In this document: one piece after another, positions 44,744-53,609 of the stretch
How the letters are laid out: each line of letters opens with the position of its first letter
Numbering within the stretch: the stretch's first letter is position 1
Assembly: GCA_964601325.1 (NCBI GenBank)
Contig: CAZRNA010000001.1
Span: 1 to 64,000, forward strand
Length of the DNA stretch: 64,000 nucleotides
DNA from: CAVPLU01 sp964601325
GTDB lineage: Archaea > Thermoproteota > Bathyarchaeia > 40CM-2-53-6
Reading direction: 5' to 3'
Made by a program: the position numbers and the translations under genes
Notes under the pieces: generated by a model
What the model was told of the DNA's origin: nothing
The model's database searches: none
What the model saw: only the letters and a program-made list of their open reading frames with translations

Positions 44744-45643
44744 TCAACCAGTCGTGGGCGCTCGGCTCAGCAACATGACCCCGACCAGAATCAAAGAACC
44801 GCCTGCGGCGACGTTGATATCCACGCTCTCGCCGAGAATGACCCATCCCAGGATCACAGCGACGATCGGGGTGATGAATGTGAAAAGCGAGATCCGTGTA
44901 ACCTGCATGCGAGTGAAGAGCCAGTAGAGAGCGACAAAGGCAAAAGTCGACCCTAGCACGGCAAGATACAGGATCGCGAATACTGATGTGTAGTCAAAGT
45001 TCAAGGGCTCTCCGTGTTCAAGAAGGAGCCCGGCTGCGACTAGGAGAATGGCGCCAACACCCATCTGAACAACGACATTGACTGTGGAGTTGATGGCCTG
45101 AGAGTACTTCTTGCCGACCACGTTCGCGCATCCAGCAATTCCAGCACTTGCGACCACCGCAACGCCGCCCCAGAAGGAATTGACCGTGAACATCAACTCT
45201 CTAGAGAAGATGACTGCGACCCCGACAAAACACAGCAACATGGCCGAGACCTTCCTAGCGGTCACGCGCTCGCCAGGTATCATGAAATGAGCGAAGACGA
45301 CCACGAAGAAAGGCAGCGTAGCAAAGAGCAGGGAGGTTAGGCCTGCTGTCATGTATTGTTCTCCCCAGAACGCAAGAGCATATGGCACGGCGATCTGGGA
45401 TAGGCTGAGAAATAGCATGACTCGCCAACTGTTCGCGTCTCTCGGAAACTTGGTCCTCCTTACAATCGCGTAACTAGCGAGCAAAACGGAAGCTATGACA
45501 AATCGAATCCCTGCGAACGTGATGGGCGGGAGAGAACCCAATCCCACCTTTATCGCGAGCCATGTCGACCCCCAGACGAAGCAGAGGAATGCGAAGACCA
45601 ATCCAGGCAGAGGGCCTCCATTCGTCCGGTGTCCCATGGTCAA
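44744..45643 (-). CDS. EamA/DMT-family transporter
   Basis: 299 residues, ten membrane spans arising from two EamA repeats. LVFAFLCFVWGSTWLAIKVGL at the N terminus is the first-repeat hallmark, with FAGIRFVIASVLL next; the second repeat contains YLAVLGSTFAFVALYWLFTR and FTFITPIVAVILGWVILGE. Probable exporter of amino acids, nucleobases or related metabolites. Convergent with the methyltransferase gene at 43947. Confidence 0.92.
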   Translation of the reverse strand: MTMGHRTNGGPLPGLVFAFLCFVWGSTWLAIKVGLGSLPPITFAGIRFVIASVLLASYAIVRRTKFPRDANSWRVMLFLSLSQIAVPYALAFWGEQYMTAGLTSLLFATLPFFVVVFAHFMIPGERVTARKVSAMLLCFVGVAVIFSRELMFTVNSFWGGVAVVASAGIAGCANVVGKKYSQAINSTVNVVVQMGVGAILLVAAGLLLEHGEPLNFDYTSVFAILYLAVLGSTFAFVALYWLFTRMQVTRISLFTFITPIVAVILGWVILGESVDINVAAGGSLILVGVMLLSRAPTTG

Positions 45644-45739
45644 CTCCTGTATTCCGGTGATAGTCTACGTTACATCTTACAACTAGAAATAGTATCGCCA
45701 ACCTTTCAGTGAGACGACAATAGACGGACGAGAAAGACG

Positions 45740-46945
45740 ATGGATTCCACAGCAAGGCGCGGCCGCTCCAGCGCGGAGAGCCAAATAATCCTCTTGATTG
45801 CAGTGAACGCGCTATTCGGTTTCGCGGTTGGATTCAGCTCGCCCTCGGTTGCCCCGCTCATAGTCGCTCTTGGAGTGAGCATATCCTTCGTGGGCCAAGC
45901 ACAGACTGTCGGTGGCTTGGCGACGACGTTTCTACGTCTCCCAATAGGTGTCGCAATGGACAGAATTGGAAGAAAACCCTTCCTCATTCTTGGCGGCTTG
46001 GTGACGCTCCTCGGATTCGTCTCATACTCGTACGCCACGTTCTGGCTCCTGCTGGGTTCAGGAATAGTGCTTGTCGCGCTTGACTACACAATTCGAGGAA
46101 CTGCTTCTTCGGCGTCGTTGGGCGACGCCGCAAAGGCTGGAAGAATCGGCCGAGTATTCAGCCTCGACCTAGGCGTGACAGAATCCGCCGCCACTATCGC
46201 CCCGATCTTGGGCGGGTATGTCGCGACCGTGATGGCGGTCCCATCGCGTTTCATGTTCGCAACATCAGCAGTCATGGTCCTAATCGCGATCGCCGTAGTC
46301 TCAATCTCCTACAAACCCGCACCAGTGCAACAGGCACGAACGAGAACTGTTGATTCATGGAGGGAGTATGTTCGTGTAGATAAGCGCATTTTGCCCTTGG
46401 TAATTGTAGTAGCGCTTGACGCGGCTGCGTGGAGAATCTCGTTCCCATTCTGGGCGCTCTACATCTTCAAAGAGATGAACGCGACTCAGGAGCAGCTTGG
46501 AATCGCCCTAGCCATTTCTGCAGGGATCCCCGCGCTGACCGGACTGACGCTGGGGAAGAAGCTTGACAAGGCGGGCAGAAAGCCATTCCTGGCCCTGAGC
46601 GAATGGAGCTCTATCGGAGCGTTCTTACCACTGTTGCTGAGTTCGCGACCTGAGTTCGCGTACATCTCCGCAGTCTTTTGGGGTCTTGTCTACAGTCTCT
46701 ACGTGCCCGCCCTCAACGCCTACGTGGTGGATCATTTTGGGAGCGAGAGATTCGGGCAGACCTTGGGAACCCTGAGCCTCGTAGCCGGCCTCGCCTCCAT
46801 AGCCTCGCCCGCGCTGGGAGGCTGGATGTGGGACAACATATCTCCGAAATCGCCGTTCATCCTCACGCTAGTGCTGGCCAACATTATCGGCGTGATAATC
46901 TGGTTCAAGATCGTAGAAAAGAAAGATGATGCGGCTAGGCTTTGA
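45740..46945 (+). CDS. Major facilitator superfamily transporter
   Basis: 401 residues, 12 predicted spans. MFS loop 2-3 motif appears as RLPIGVAMDRIGRKPFLILG (about 72-90) and again in the second half as LGKKLDKAGRKPFLALSE. Central loop of about 20 residues after span 6. No substrate signature; drug or sugar efflux is possible. Divergent from the EamA gene. Confidence 0.92.
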   Translation: MDSTARRGRSSAESQIILLIAVNALFGFAVGFSSPSVAPLIVALGVSISFVGQAQTVGGLATTFLRLPIGVAMDRIGRKPFLILGGLVTLLGFVSYSYATFWLLLGSGIVLVALDYTIRGTASSASLGDAAKAGRIGRVFSLDLGVTESAATIAPILGGYVATVMAVPSRFMFATSAVMVLIAIAVVSISYKPAPVQQARTRTVDSWREYVRVDKRILPLVIVVALDAAAWRISFPFWALYIFKEMNATQEQLGIALAISAGIPALTGLTLGKKLDKAGRKPFLALSEWSSIGAFLPLLLSSRPEFAYISAVFWGLVYSLYVPALNAYVVDHFGSERFGQTLGTLSLVAGLASIASPALGGWMWDNISPKSPFILTLVLANIIGVIIWFKIVEKKDDAARL

Positions 46946-47030
46946 CTGACAACATGACTACATGATCCCCGCGGGATGAGGCAGTCCAGCCCTCGTCATT
47001 AGCGCCGTATGCGGCTAGGATATTGGACTG

Positions 47031-47699
47031 ATGGAGCCTCAGGGTTATATTCTACGGCAAGCCCAACATCTAGACGGGACGCTCTTGAAGAGGCAGGACG
47101 CGATCAGAGCCATCGTTATCGTCTGCGTGACCCTCGCAGCACTCGGGATTCTTGTTCCGGCCATGGCACCGGCAATTACCCCAATGCAGGGACCCGTGAC
47201 AACCACGGTCACGACGACATATTCTTCTGGTACCACGACGGCGCAAGTCGTTCTCACATTCATTTTCTCGAACATAACGACGGGTATGACGTATACGTCG
47301 TACACAGGCACAACTACGAGCACTGTGCCAACTGTCACGACCTACCCCGTGACTGTGACTGTTTCCACGACATCTTGGACTGCAGTGTCAACTCGCACTT
47401 GGAAATCGACACTAGGGACGAAGACTGTCCCGTCCACGTCCACAACCTTGACGACGGAAACCGTGACCACAACTGGTCAAACGATAGCGACTACGGCGAA
47501 CCAAACCATAACTTCGACATATTACACGACGACGAGCAACATCTCGACGAGCGTGCTTACTGTGACGGGAGCGCCGACGCCTACTCCTCCGCCTATACCC
47601 GGTTTTCCCTTGGAATCGATTCTAGCTGGACTTGGATTAGGCTTGCTGGGCGTGCATCTGGTCTACCGAAATCGCCGAGCAGGGAGGGGACACTCTTGA
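47031..47699 (+). CDS. Thr/Ser-rich mucin-like surface protein (tandem copy 1)
   Basis: 222 residues from ATG 47031. The signal-peptide segment RAIVIVCVTLAALGILVPAM begins near residue 26; the paralogue's start suggests a TTG at 47085 could be the true one. Then about 140 residues of mostly Thr, Ser, Val and Tyr (for example TTTVTTTYSSGTTTAQV), a likely O-glycosylated stalk. It ends PIPGFPLESILAGLGLGLL followed by a basic YRNRRAGR. The C-terminal PIPGFP + helix + Arg pattern resembles archaeosortase tails. The stop overlaps the next gene's start (TTGA). Confidence 0.78.
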   Translation: MEPQGYILRQAQHLDGTLLKRQDAIRAIVIVCVTLAALGILVPAMAPAITPMQGPVTTTVTTTYSSGTTTAQVVLTFIFSNITTGMTYTSYTGTTTSTVPTVTTYPVTVTVSTTSWTAVSTRTWKSTLGTKTVPSTSTTLTTETVTTTGQTIATTANQTITSTYYTTTSNISTSVLTVTGAPTPTPPPIPGFPLESILAGLGLGLLGVHLVYRNRRAGRGHS

Positions 47700-47781
47700 A
47701 GAGACGGGACGCGATCAGAGCCCTCGTTATCGTCTGCGTGACCCTCGCAGCACTCGGGATTCTTGTTCCGGCCATGGCACC
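47085..47781 (+). repeat. Direct repeat of signal-peptide coding segment (47085-47170 and 47696-47781)
   Basis: The about 85 bases encoding the n-region and signal core are almost identical in the two tandem surface-protein genes, with only a few substitutions, 611 bases apart. Similarity then fades through the Thr-rich part and returns over about 80 bases at the C-terminal PIPGFP region (47595-47675 and 48202-48284). This is a tandem gene duplication with a diverged centre. Confidence 0.85.
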
Positions 47782-48313
47782 TGCAATGACCCCCATGCAG
47801 GGAGTCGTGACAACCACAGTCACGACGAGCTATAATACGGGATACGGTTGGTGGAATTTCACTTTCACATTCATTTTCCACAACAGCACAACATCCACGA
47901 TATCTACCGCGACGACTACCTCAGGTACGTCCTGGCGCTCAAGTATCACGTATTACACTACGACCATGGTTTCTCCATCAACCTCTTGGACTACATCCAC
48001 CACATACAAAACGACCACCACCAGTGGGACCACGATTGTCCCTTCGACATCCACGACTCGGATAACAACAGGCGCGATTACGACCAATCGAACGATATCG
48101 ACAACTGTGAGCCAAACGATAACCTCAACATTTCACACGACCACAAGCCTAACCACAACGAGTACCTATTCCGTAACCGCGACTACGCCGCCTACTCCCC
48201 CACCTATTCCTGGCTTCCCGTTGGAATCGATCTTAGCGGGACTCGCGTTAGGCCTACTGGGCGTGCATCTCATCTATCGAAATAGGCGAGCAAACAGGAA
48301 ACGCTCATCATAA
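47696..48313 (+). CDS. Thr/Ser-rich mucin-like surface protein (tandem copy 2)
   Basis: 205 residues. TTG start at 47696 follows GGGAGGGG by about seven bases and overlaps the previous stop as TTGA, so the two genes are one operon. Signal peptide as in copy 1 (RALVIVCVTLAALGILVPAM), then WNFTFTFIFHN with sequons, a Thr/Ser-rich stalk, and PIPGFPLESILAGLALGLL plus YRNRRANRKR. Stalk sequences differ from copy 1 while both ends are conserved, as in variable surface-protein families. Confidence 0.8.
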   Translation: MKRRDAIRALVIVCVTLAALGILVPAMAPAMTPMQGVVTTTVTTSYNTGYGWWNFTFTFIFHNSTTSTISTATTTSGTSWRSSITYYTTTMVSPSTSWTTSTTYKTTTTSGTTIVPSTSTTRITTGAITTNRTISTTVSQTITSTFHTTTSLTTTSTYSVTATTPPTPPPIPGFPLESILAGLALGLLGVHLIYRNRRANRKRSS

Positions 48314-48397
48314 CCGACTTCCAGACCGGGGTCGCCGCGGCACCCAAGGACGCTGCACTCCTATACAGCACAGTGTGCGTGGATCATACGAACACAT

Positions 48398-48997
48398 CTA
48401 CTGGGCGATTTGTTGATAGCACCTGACCGACGGGAACTCCTCAAGTAGATTGTTCAGCTGACCTCGGAAGAGTGAAGTCGGCTGGGTCGTGAGAAGCAAG
48501 AGGAATCTCCCCTTGGCCGGGACCTCATTCTTCTCGTCGCTCAGTTTCAGCAGATCGTTCCGAATTCGAACCGCCCAGTTCTCTGGAACGACCGGGATGT
48601 ATTCTATCTCGACTGCGAAGGAGAGCCGCTGTGTGACGTTGTTCCAAGTGGTGGGAATTGAGGCTGCCCATCCCGCCAATGCGAAATGATCGTTCCTTCC
48701 TGTTAGAGACGGTGTCAGCGAGCCGTCCTCGCGCTGCTCATATCTGTTCTTTGTAGGGAAACTGAGAAAAACGTTGCCAAGCGACCCTTTCTTGAAGAGT
48801 CTCCCTTTCAGGAGTTGTACCTTCAAGTGGCATCGGATGTCATCAGTTGACCAAAAGGACCTTGGGCTTTCCCTGAACTTCCTCATCGTCTTGATTATGG
48901 ATTTCTCGATAAGCGCAAGTTCCTTCGCGTCTGTCGCTGGCTTGCTGTTCAACGTTCGGCCACGTCCACGTGCGCGCTCCCACGATCTTGGTTTCAA
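48398..48997 (-). CDS. Hypothetical protein
   Basis: 199-residue soluble protein; basic N-terminal 20 residues (RSWERARGRGRTLNSK), then mixed helices and strands. A run SIIKTMRKFRESPRSFWSTDDI could be a winged-helix-like segment, and SFAVEIEYIPVVPENWAVRI a strand pair. No family recognised. A possible DNA-binding role is a guess. Start ATG 48997. Confidence 0.5.
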   Translation of the reverse strand: MKPRSWERARGRGRTLNSKPATDAKELALIEKSIIKTMRKFRESPRSFWSTDDIRCHLKVQLLKGRLFKKGSLGNVFLSFPTKNRYEQREDGSLTPSLTGRNDHFALAGWAASIPTTWNNVTQRLSFAVEIEYIPVVPENWAVRIRNDLLKLSDEKNEVPAKGRFLLLLTTQPTSLFRGQLNNLLEEFPSVRCYQQIAQ

Positions 48998-49025
48998 CTA
49001 ATATGTACGGCTTGCTTTCGCACCG

Positions 49026-50198
49026 TTATCGTTGTCCCAAGTAGCCCAATTCGCGGCCGTCACTGTTCAGTTTGACATCTCCAACCTCGATCTTGGCAGG
49101 GAGACTCGGGATTCTGGACCATATCTTGACCATTCTGGTAGAGGGAATGATGTCCTTGAGAATGCCAATCTCCTGCAGCAAATCATCCGCGTCCAAGAGA
49201 CCGATGACCGTATCCTTCAGGTTCTCGACCCACGATCGTGAGGCGCGATCTAGACTCAGATCTCCCATCGTTGTATAGTGACGCAGCCGAGTTCCGCTCA
49301 TGCTGAAGGTTCTGAGGGAAGCTCCTGCAAGGTACTTCTGGTAACCCAGTGATCTGAGCTCTCTACGATCGACGCGGCTTCTCTCCTTGATCGTGTCGGG
49401 GGAGCCTACAAGCAGCGTCGTGCGGTTTCCCGCTTGAAGAATAGGAGAGAGGTCACTGCCTCCAATTCCTAACGTGATGTCTGGTTGGAGTTCGTCGATC
49501 ATCTGGAGCTTGTAGAGAACCGCTTCGTTTCCGGAGACCCAGCCATCGGTGTTCACGAGCGCTATCTTCCCAGGTGTGGTGTGGTAGCCGACGAGTCTCT
49601 TGGTGCTACGGATCACCTTGTCTTTGGCACGCCCGGGGCTAGTGAGACCGATGAATAGACGCTCAGACGGCATGATCTGTGAGAGGCTTGTCACCCTCGC
49701 CTTGACCTCTCCTGCAGCCATCGTTGTTGGCGGGCCAAGGTCAGTCTGACCTATGTCCGCGTCGACAACTGCGACCTTTCTGTTTTCGGCAAGTAGATAG
49801 TTTGAGAGGAAAGTGCATAGGGTTGTCTTTCCTGTGTCCGCTCCACCCACCACGACCGCTACGCCTTCTCCGAGTTCAACGAGGGCTGAGCCGGCTTCAC
49901 GCCAGGAGAGCGGAATCGTGCTTCCGTCGAGCACCTCCACGCCAGCGTCCTCGCCCAGACTGACTCTGAATGACGAGAGAGAATGAATCTCGACCGGGGT
50001 CTGTTTTCCACGCGGTACGATGTTCCTAGCGGAGTCTAATGGAGCGCCTAGTACGCTTGCTTCGCCCTCAGTCAGCTCGAATGAGGCCGGACCCGCTATC
50101 ACGACCGTCTTCCCAGCGTCGGCGCGGATCGTCCTCCCGGCTCCGACCATAGAGAGCGGCGCCATCGTGGATAACGAGAGAAGATCACCAGCTATCAC
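49026..50198 (-). CDS. Clp1/Grc3-type polynucleotide 5'-hydroxyl kinase
   Basis: 390 residues from GTG 50198; ATG 50165 (MAPLSMVGAG) is also reasonable. P-loop VVVGGADTGKTTLCTFLSN near residue 120, Walker B-like VAVVDADIGQTDLGPPTT, VNTDGWVSG near 215, and beta-sandwich N- and C-terminal domains that flank the P-loop domain in archaeal and eukaryotic Clp1/Nol9 kinases. These phosphorylate RNA or DNA 5' ends in tRNA splicing or rRNA processing; which substrate applies here cannot be read. Confidence 0.87.
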   Translation of the reverse strand: MIAGDLLSLSTMAPLSMVGAGRTIRADAGKTVVIAGPASFELTEGEASVLGAPLDSARNIVPRGKQTPVEIHSLSSFRVSLGEDAGVEVLDGSTIPLSWREAGSALVELGEGVAVVVGGADTGKTTLCTFLSNYLLAENRKVAVVDADIGQTDLGPPTTMAAGEVKARVTSLSQIMPSERLFIGLTSPGRAKDKVIRSTKRLVGYHTTPGKIALVNTDGWVSGNEAVLYKLQMIDELQPDITLGIGGSDLSPILQAGNRTTLLVGSPDTIKERSRVDRRELRSLGYQKYLAGASLRTFSMSGTRLRHYTTMGDLSLDRASRSWVENLKDTVIGLLDADDLLQEIGILKDIIPSTRMVKIWSRIPSLPAKIEVGDVKLNSDGRELGYLGQR

Positions 50199-50285
50199 TC
50201 GTTAAGCTTTCCATTGGCTAGAGGCGAGTCGCTTAGAATCGTCCTGAGATGCCTGAGAGAACTGGCGAGTTGCCAGCGAATGATT

Positions 50286-50295
50286 CTATATATCC
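50286..50295 (+). promoter_or_regulatory. Candidate TATA box for gcvH
   Basis: CTATATATCC lies 52-61 bases before the gcvH ATG, suggesting a leader of about 25-30 bases. Sequence fits an archaeal TATA box; the start site is unverified. Confidence 0.5.
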
Positions 50296-50346
50296 AGGCG
50301 AGATACAGAACAACGAGAGCAACCGACAGGGACAGGCGAGATCTGA

Positions 50347-50757
50347 ATGGTTGAGGGAAAAGAAATCCTGGGCGAGCTGAAATACACGAGGGAACATGAG
50401 TGGGTTCGCGTTGAAGGCGCCAACTGCAGAATCGGAATCACAGACTACGCACAGAATTCCCTTCATGAGGTTGTCTATGCTGACCTCCCGAAGGTCGGAA
50501 GAGTGCTGGGCAAAGGGGAGTCATTCGGCACGGTTGAATCGGTAAAAGCGGTGTCCGAAGTCTACTCTCCCGTGTCGGGCGAAGTCGTGGAGGCGAATCA
50601 GAAACTTATTGATGCCCCAGAACTCGTCAACCAGCAACCCTACGGAGAGGGATGGCTCATATTGTTGAAGCCTTCGAAGCTAGGAGAGGAACTCAGCTCA
50701 CTGATGCCCGCGAAGGAATATGGAGAACTGCTCGAGAAACTGTCGAAAGAGAAGTAG
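50347..50757 (+). CDS. gcvH: Glycine cleavage system H protein (lipoyl carrier)
   Basis: 136 residues. The lipoylated lysine is in FGTVESVKAVSEVYSP near residue 64. N-terminal YTREHEWVRVEG and ITDYAQNSLHEVVYADLP are standard, and the C terminus has PYGEGWLILLKPSK. Shuttles the aminomethyl group between P, T and L proteins. gcvT is 5 kb away on the same strand; no gcvP or lipoyl ligase is in the window. Confidence 0.96.
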   Translation: MVEGKEILGELKYTREHEWVRVEGANCRIGITDYAQNSLHEVVYADLPKVGRVLGKGESFGTVESVKAVSEVYSPVSGEVVEANQKLIDAPELVNQQPYGEGWLILLKPSKLGEELSSLMPAKEYGELLEKLSKEK

Positions 50758-50796
50758 AACATCACATGGGCGAGTGCATCCATTGTCAAGGTAAGA

Positions 50797-50806
50797 CATA
50801 AAAAGC
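50797..50806 (+). promoter_or_regulatory. Candidate TATA box for the 50839 gene
   Basis: ACATAAAAAG lies 33-42 bases before the ATG at 50839, right distance for a nearly leaderless transcript. Weak, single-site evidence. Confidence 0.4.
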
Positions 50807-50838
50807 GAAGCCATGGCCGATCATAGCGAGATACCAAG

Positions 50839-51201
50839 ATGGAAGCGGACACAGCAGATCTCTTCGCCAGCAGACATGCACAGGCACGCTACCTGAAACG
50901 ATTCGTTCTAAGGAGAATCGCAAAGGGAAAACCTAGCGAGCCCAATGCAAACTTCTGGGATTGGGAGATAGCGTCAAGATTCATGGAATTTCCATCACTT
51001 GAGAATGTCCACCACCTGTGCCTCTTCTATGGCTACGCCAAAGTGCGCAGCGCACTCATCAAAGTCGAGAGAGCAATCTTCGAGGAGTTCTTCTACGGCA
51101 AAATCTTCCTATACCCGTTGTGGTTGAAGAGATTCAGCAGAATATTCGACGCCGCAAAACCTAGAGCCCAAATCAGAGAACTACTCTCAAGCCAAGAATG
51201 A
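50839..51201 (+). CDS. Hypothetical helical protein
   Basis: 120 residues, rich in aromatic residues and predicted helices (ARYLKRFVLRRIAKGKP, FWDWEIASRFMEFP, FEEFFYGKIFLYPLW). No known motif or signal peptide. TATA-like element 33-42 bases upstream. It lies in an operon-like position between gcvH and the metalloprotease but function cannot be inferred. Confidence 0.55.
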   Translation: MEADTADLFASRHAQARYLKRFVLRRIAKGKPSEPNANFWDWEIASRFMEFPSLENVHHLCLFYGYAKVRSALIKVERAIFEEFFYGKIFLYPLWLKRFSRIFDAAKPRAQIRELLSSQE

Positions 51202-51321
51202 GATCTCTAAAAAAGGAGATTCAGGAGCCACCGGCTCGAACGAAACACAACCTAGCCTCAGGCTCGCAGTGGTACGATTCGTTATAGTAGGAGAAGCTTT
51301 GAGATCACTGCGGGAGGTCCG

Positions 51322-53472
51322 TTGAGCAAAGTAGTTCTTGCCGGTTGTACGCTGCTTGCACTTCTCATTCTGCCAATTGTTCCGATCACAATAGCTCCCT
51401 CGCTCACACTTGGGATGGAGCCAGTAAGGAACCCTGCCGCTATGGGGCATGGTGTGGATAGATCCTCGCCTCAAAGCTCAGTGAACATTGGGAAACTGGG
51501 TGGTGACTTCAGACTCATTGTGATCCTGGTGGAATTCGCCGATATCAAGCACAAGACATCTGCTGATCAAATTCAGAAGTTAAGCGTGGAACGGATGAAC
51601 AAGTACTGGCTTGAAGTCTCATACGGCCAATTCAATGTCATCAGCGACACTGTCGGATGGTTCGAACTAAGTCATGATGAAGCATACTACGGTAGGGACA
51701 TGAGCCCCAAAGACCCTGGAAGCGATCAAAATGATCTCGATGTAGTCGCCGACGCGTGCAAGTTAGTAGGGAACATAGACTTCAACCAGTATCAGTCTAT
51801 AATGGTGATTTTCGCGGGGCACGGTCAGGATTCAGATGCCAAGAACACCGACCTGCTCTGGCCGAGCGCATGGTGGGATGGACTTGAGGCGAAATGTGGA
51901 AGCAAGACCTTCGCTAACGGAGGATTCGCTCCTGAGGTTACGTCGTACGATACGGTCGATTTCGGGGGTGTCACGCACGAATTCGGCCACACAATCAACT
52001 TGCCTGATCTCTACGACGCCGGCCCCAACGCTCCCGACTATTGGAAGACACGCGTAGACTTTGTGGGCATGTGGTCTCTGATGGCATCTGGCAGCTGGGG
52101 TGGGCCTGACGAGGACGGGACAGATCCTACAGGACTTGAATCGTGGAGCAGGATCAAGCTTGGCTGGCTCTCAACCGTATCCATCCCCTTGGCCCCGGGC
52201 GGGTTCGTCCAGCAACTCAATCAATTAGGCGATACGACTGGCCCAAGGGCATTGAAGCTACTAGCAGCAAGCGGCAGATACTATCTGTTCGAGGCCAGGG
52301 CCAAGGTCGGAGTGGACAAGTACCTACCCGACTCGGGAGTCCTCATCACGCTCATAGACGAGTCGAGGGATTCGGGACAGGGCATCGTCAAAGTTGTGGA
52401 CTGCCACCCTGGGACAAGATCCATTGACGACGCGACCTGCGGAGTGAACGAGTCATGGTCAGACGCAGCAAACAACATCTACATGAAGGTCATTGGGCAA
52501 CAGGGAACTAGCTACACTGTCGCGTTCGCAAGCAAACCAATAACGACTCTGAAGGTATACACAGCCGAGTTTTCATTGACGGGTGTTCCATCTTCAGCTT
52601 CTGCAAACGTCACGGTTGACGGCGCAGAATACGCAGAGATTACAGGGAGCGAGAGGCTCGTGCTGGTCTTCCCGCTCGGCTCAACTCACACTGTCACGCT
52701 CTCCCAGTGTGCCACGGTTGGTGAGGACACGCGTTATTGCACAACCGAAAACACGATCGCAGTCGCGACGCAGGGCACCTATTCAGTTCACTATGACACG
52801 AAACAGTATAGACTCCTCGTCGAGACACAGCCCTCATTCATCGCATGGCCGATTGAGAAATGGTTCACAGCCGGCCAGACTGAGACGGTCGGACCATACG
52901 ACGAAACTGTACCCGTGAGTGCCGGCATTCGCTACTTCCTTCCGGGATTGACAGTAGACGACACTCAACTCAAGGAAAGGACAGTGACTTTGCACATGGA
53001 CCAACCACACATTGTCAAAGTCAGTTACGTTACCCAATACTTCCTCAAGATTACCTCGGCTTTCGGAAACCCGAAAGGCGAGGACTGGTATACGTCAGGC
53101 GACGTTGCCGAATATTCCGTGACTACTCCCTATGGCGTCCTGATACAGCACTTCTTCGTCTCATGGACGGGCGATGTGACTTCGGCCCAATCAAAGGGAA
53201 CGCTGACAATGACAGGACCCTATGCAATTGAGGCCAAATGGCGGGACGACTACACTCAGCTTTGGGTCGCACTGGTTGTGTTGGCTGCGGTTGCGGCCGG
53301 ATTCTTGGGCTTGAGACACCGCAAGGCAAAGAAGATCACGCCGACCACATCCGTTAGCGGTGCTCCCACCTCACAGGCAATACCAACAGAATCAGGCTGG
53401 TTCTGCATCAAGTGCGGAGCACCTCTTCCTCCAGATTCGAGCTTCTGCGAGATCTGTGGCTCTCGACAATAG
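51322..53472 (+). CDS. M6-type secreted metalloprotease with C-terminal zinc ribbon
   Basis: 716 residues, TTG start at 51322 behind GGGAGGT. Signal peptide 1-28. Peptidase domain about 50-320: zinc site GGVTHEFGHTINLPDLYD (HExxH with downstream acidic ligand region) and LMASGSWGG, typical of immune-inhibitor-A/M6 enzymes. Then beta-rich domains (about 400-640), a membrane span LWVALVVLAAVAAGFLGL (about 645-663) and a tail ending WFCIKCGAPLPPDSSFCEIC. If the N terminus is secreted, this zinc ribbon would face the cytoplasm. Likely surface protease; substrate unknown. Confidence 0.85.
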   Translation: MSKVVLAGCTLLALLILPIVPITIAPSLTLGMEPVRNPAAMGHGVDRSSPQSSVNIGKLGGDFRLIVILVEFADIKHKTSADQIQKLSVERMNKYWLEVSYGQFNVISDTVGWFELSHDEAYYGRDMSPKDPGSDQNDLDVVADACKLVGNIDFNQYQSIMVIFAGHGQDSDAKNTDLLWPSAWWDGLEAKCGSKTFANGGFAPEVTSYDTVDFGGVTHEFGHTINLPDLYDAGPNAPDYWKTRVDFVGMWSLMASGSWGGPDEDGTDPTGLESWSRIKLGWLSTVSIPLAPGGFVQQLNQLGDTTGPRALKLLAASGRYYLFEARAKVGVDKYLPDSGVLITLIDESRDSGQGIVKVVDCHPGTRSIDDATCGVNESWSDAANNIYMKVIGQQGTSYTVAFASKPITTLKVYTAEFSLTGVPSSASANVTVDGAEYAEITGSERLVLVFPLGSTHTVTLSQCATVGEDTRYCTTENTIAVATQGTYSVHYDTKQYRLLVETQPSFIAWPIEKWFTAGQTETVGPYDETVPVSAGIRYFLPGLTVDDTQLKERTVTLHMDQPHIVKVSYVTQYFLKITSAFGNPKGEDWYTSGDVAEYSVTTPYGVLIQHFFVSWTGDVTSAQSKGTLTMTGPYAIEAKWRDDYTQLWVALVVLAAVAAGFLGLRHRKAKKITPTTSVSGAPTSQAIPTESGWFCIKCGAPLPPDSSFCEICGSRQ

Positions 53473-53609
53473 AGCTACACAACAGACTAGAGGAACGAGC
53501 TCTCGGCATCAATTGCTTGATTCCGCTCGTTTCCGGCATGATATCAGTTCACCTTTTACGCGCTAGACAGTCGATAGATTCGACTACGATGTCCGGCAGG
53601 GAAACATGA

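Noticed and set aside
47009..47695. Long open frame rich in His and Asp overlapping the Thr-rich gene, continuing into the second copy
   Set aside because: It is the out-of-frame reading of ACN-rich threonine codons, which lack stops in the other frames; only the Thr/Ser frame has signal peptide and C-terminal anchor.
47085..47781. Repeats considered as CRISPR or transposon ends
   Set aside because: They are coding, separated by 611 bases, not short regular spacers, and no transposase is present.
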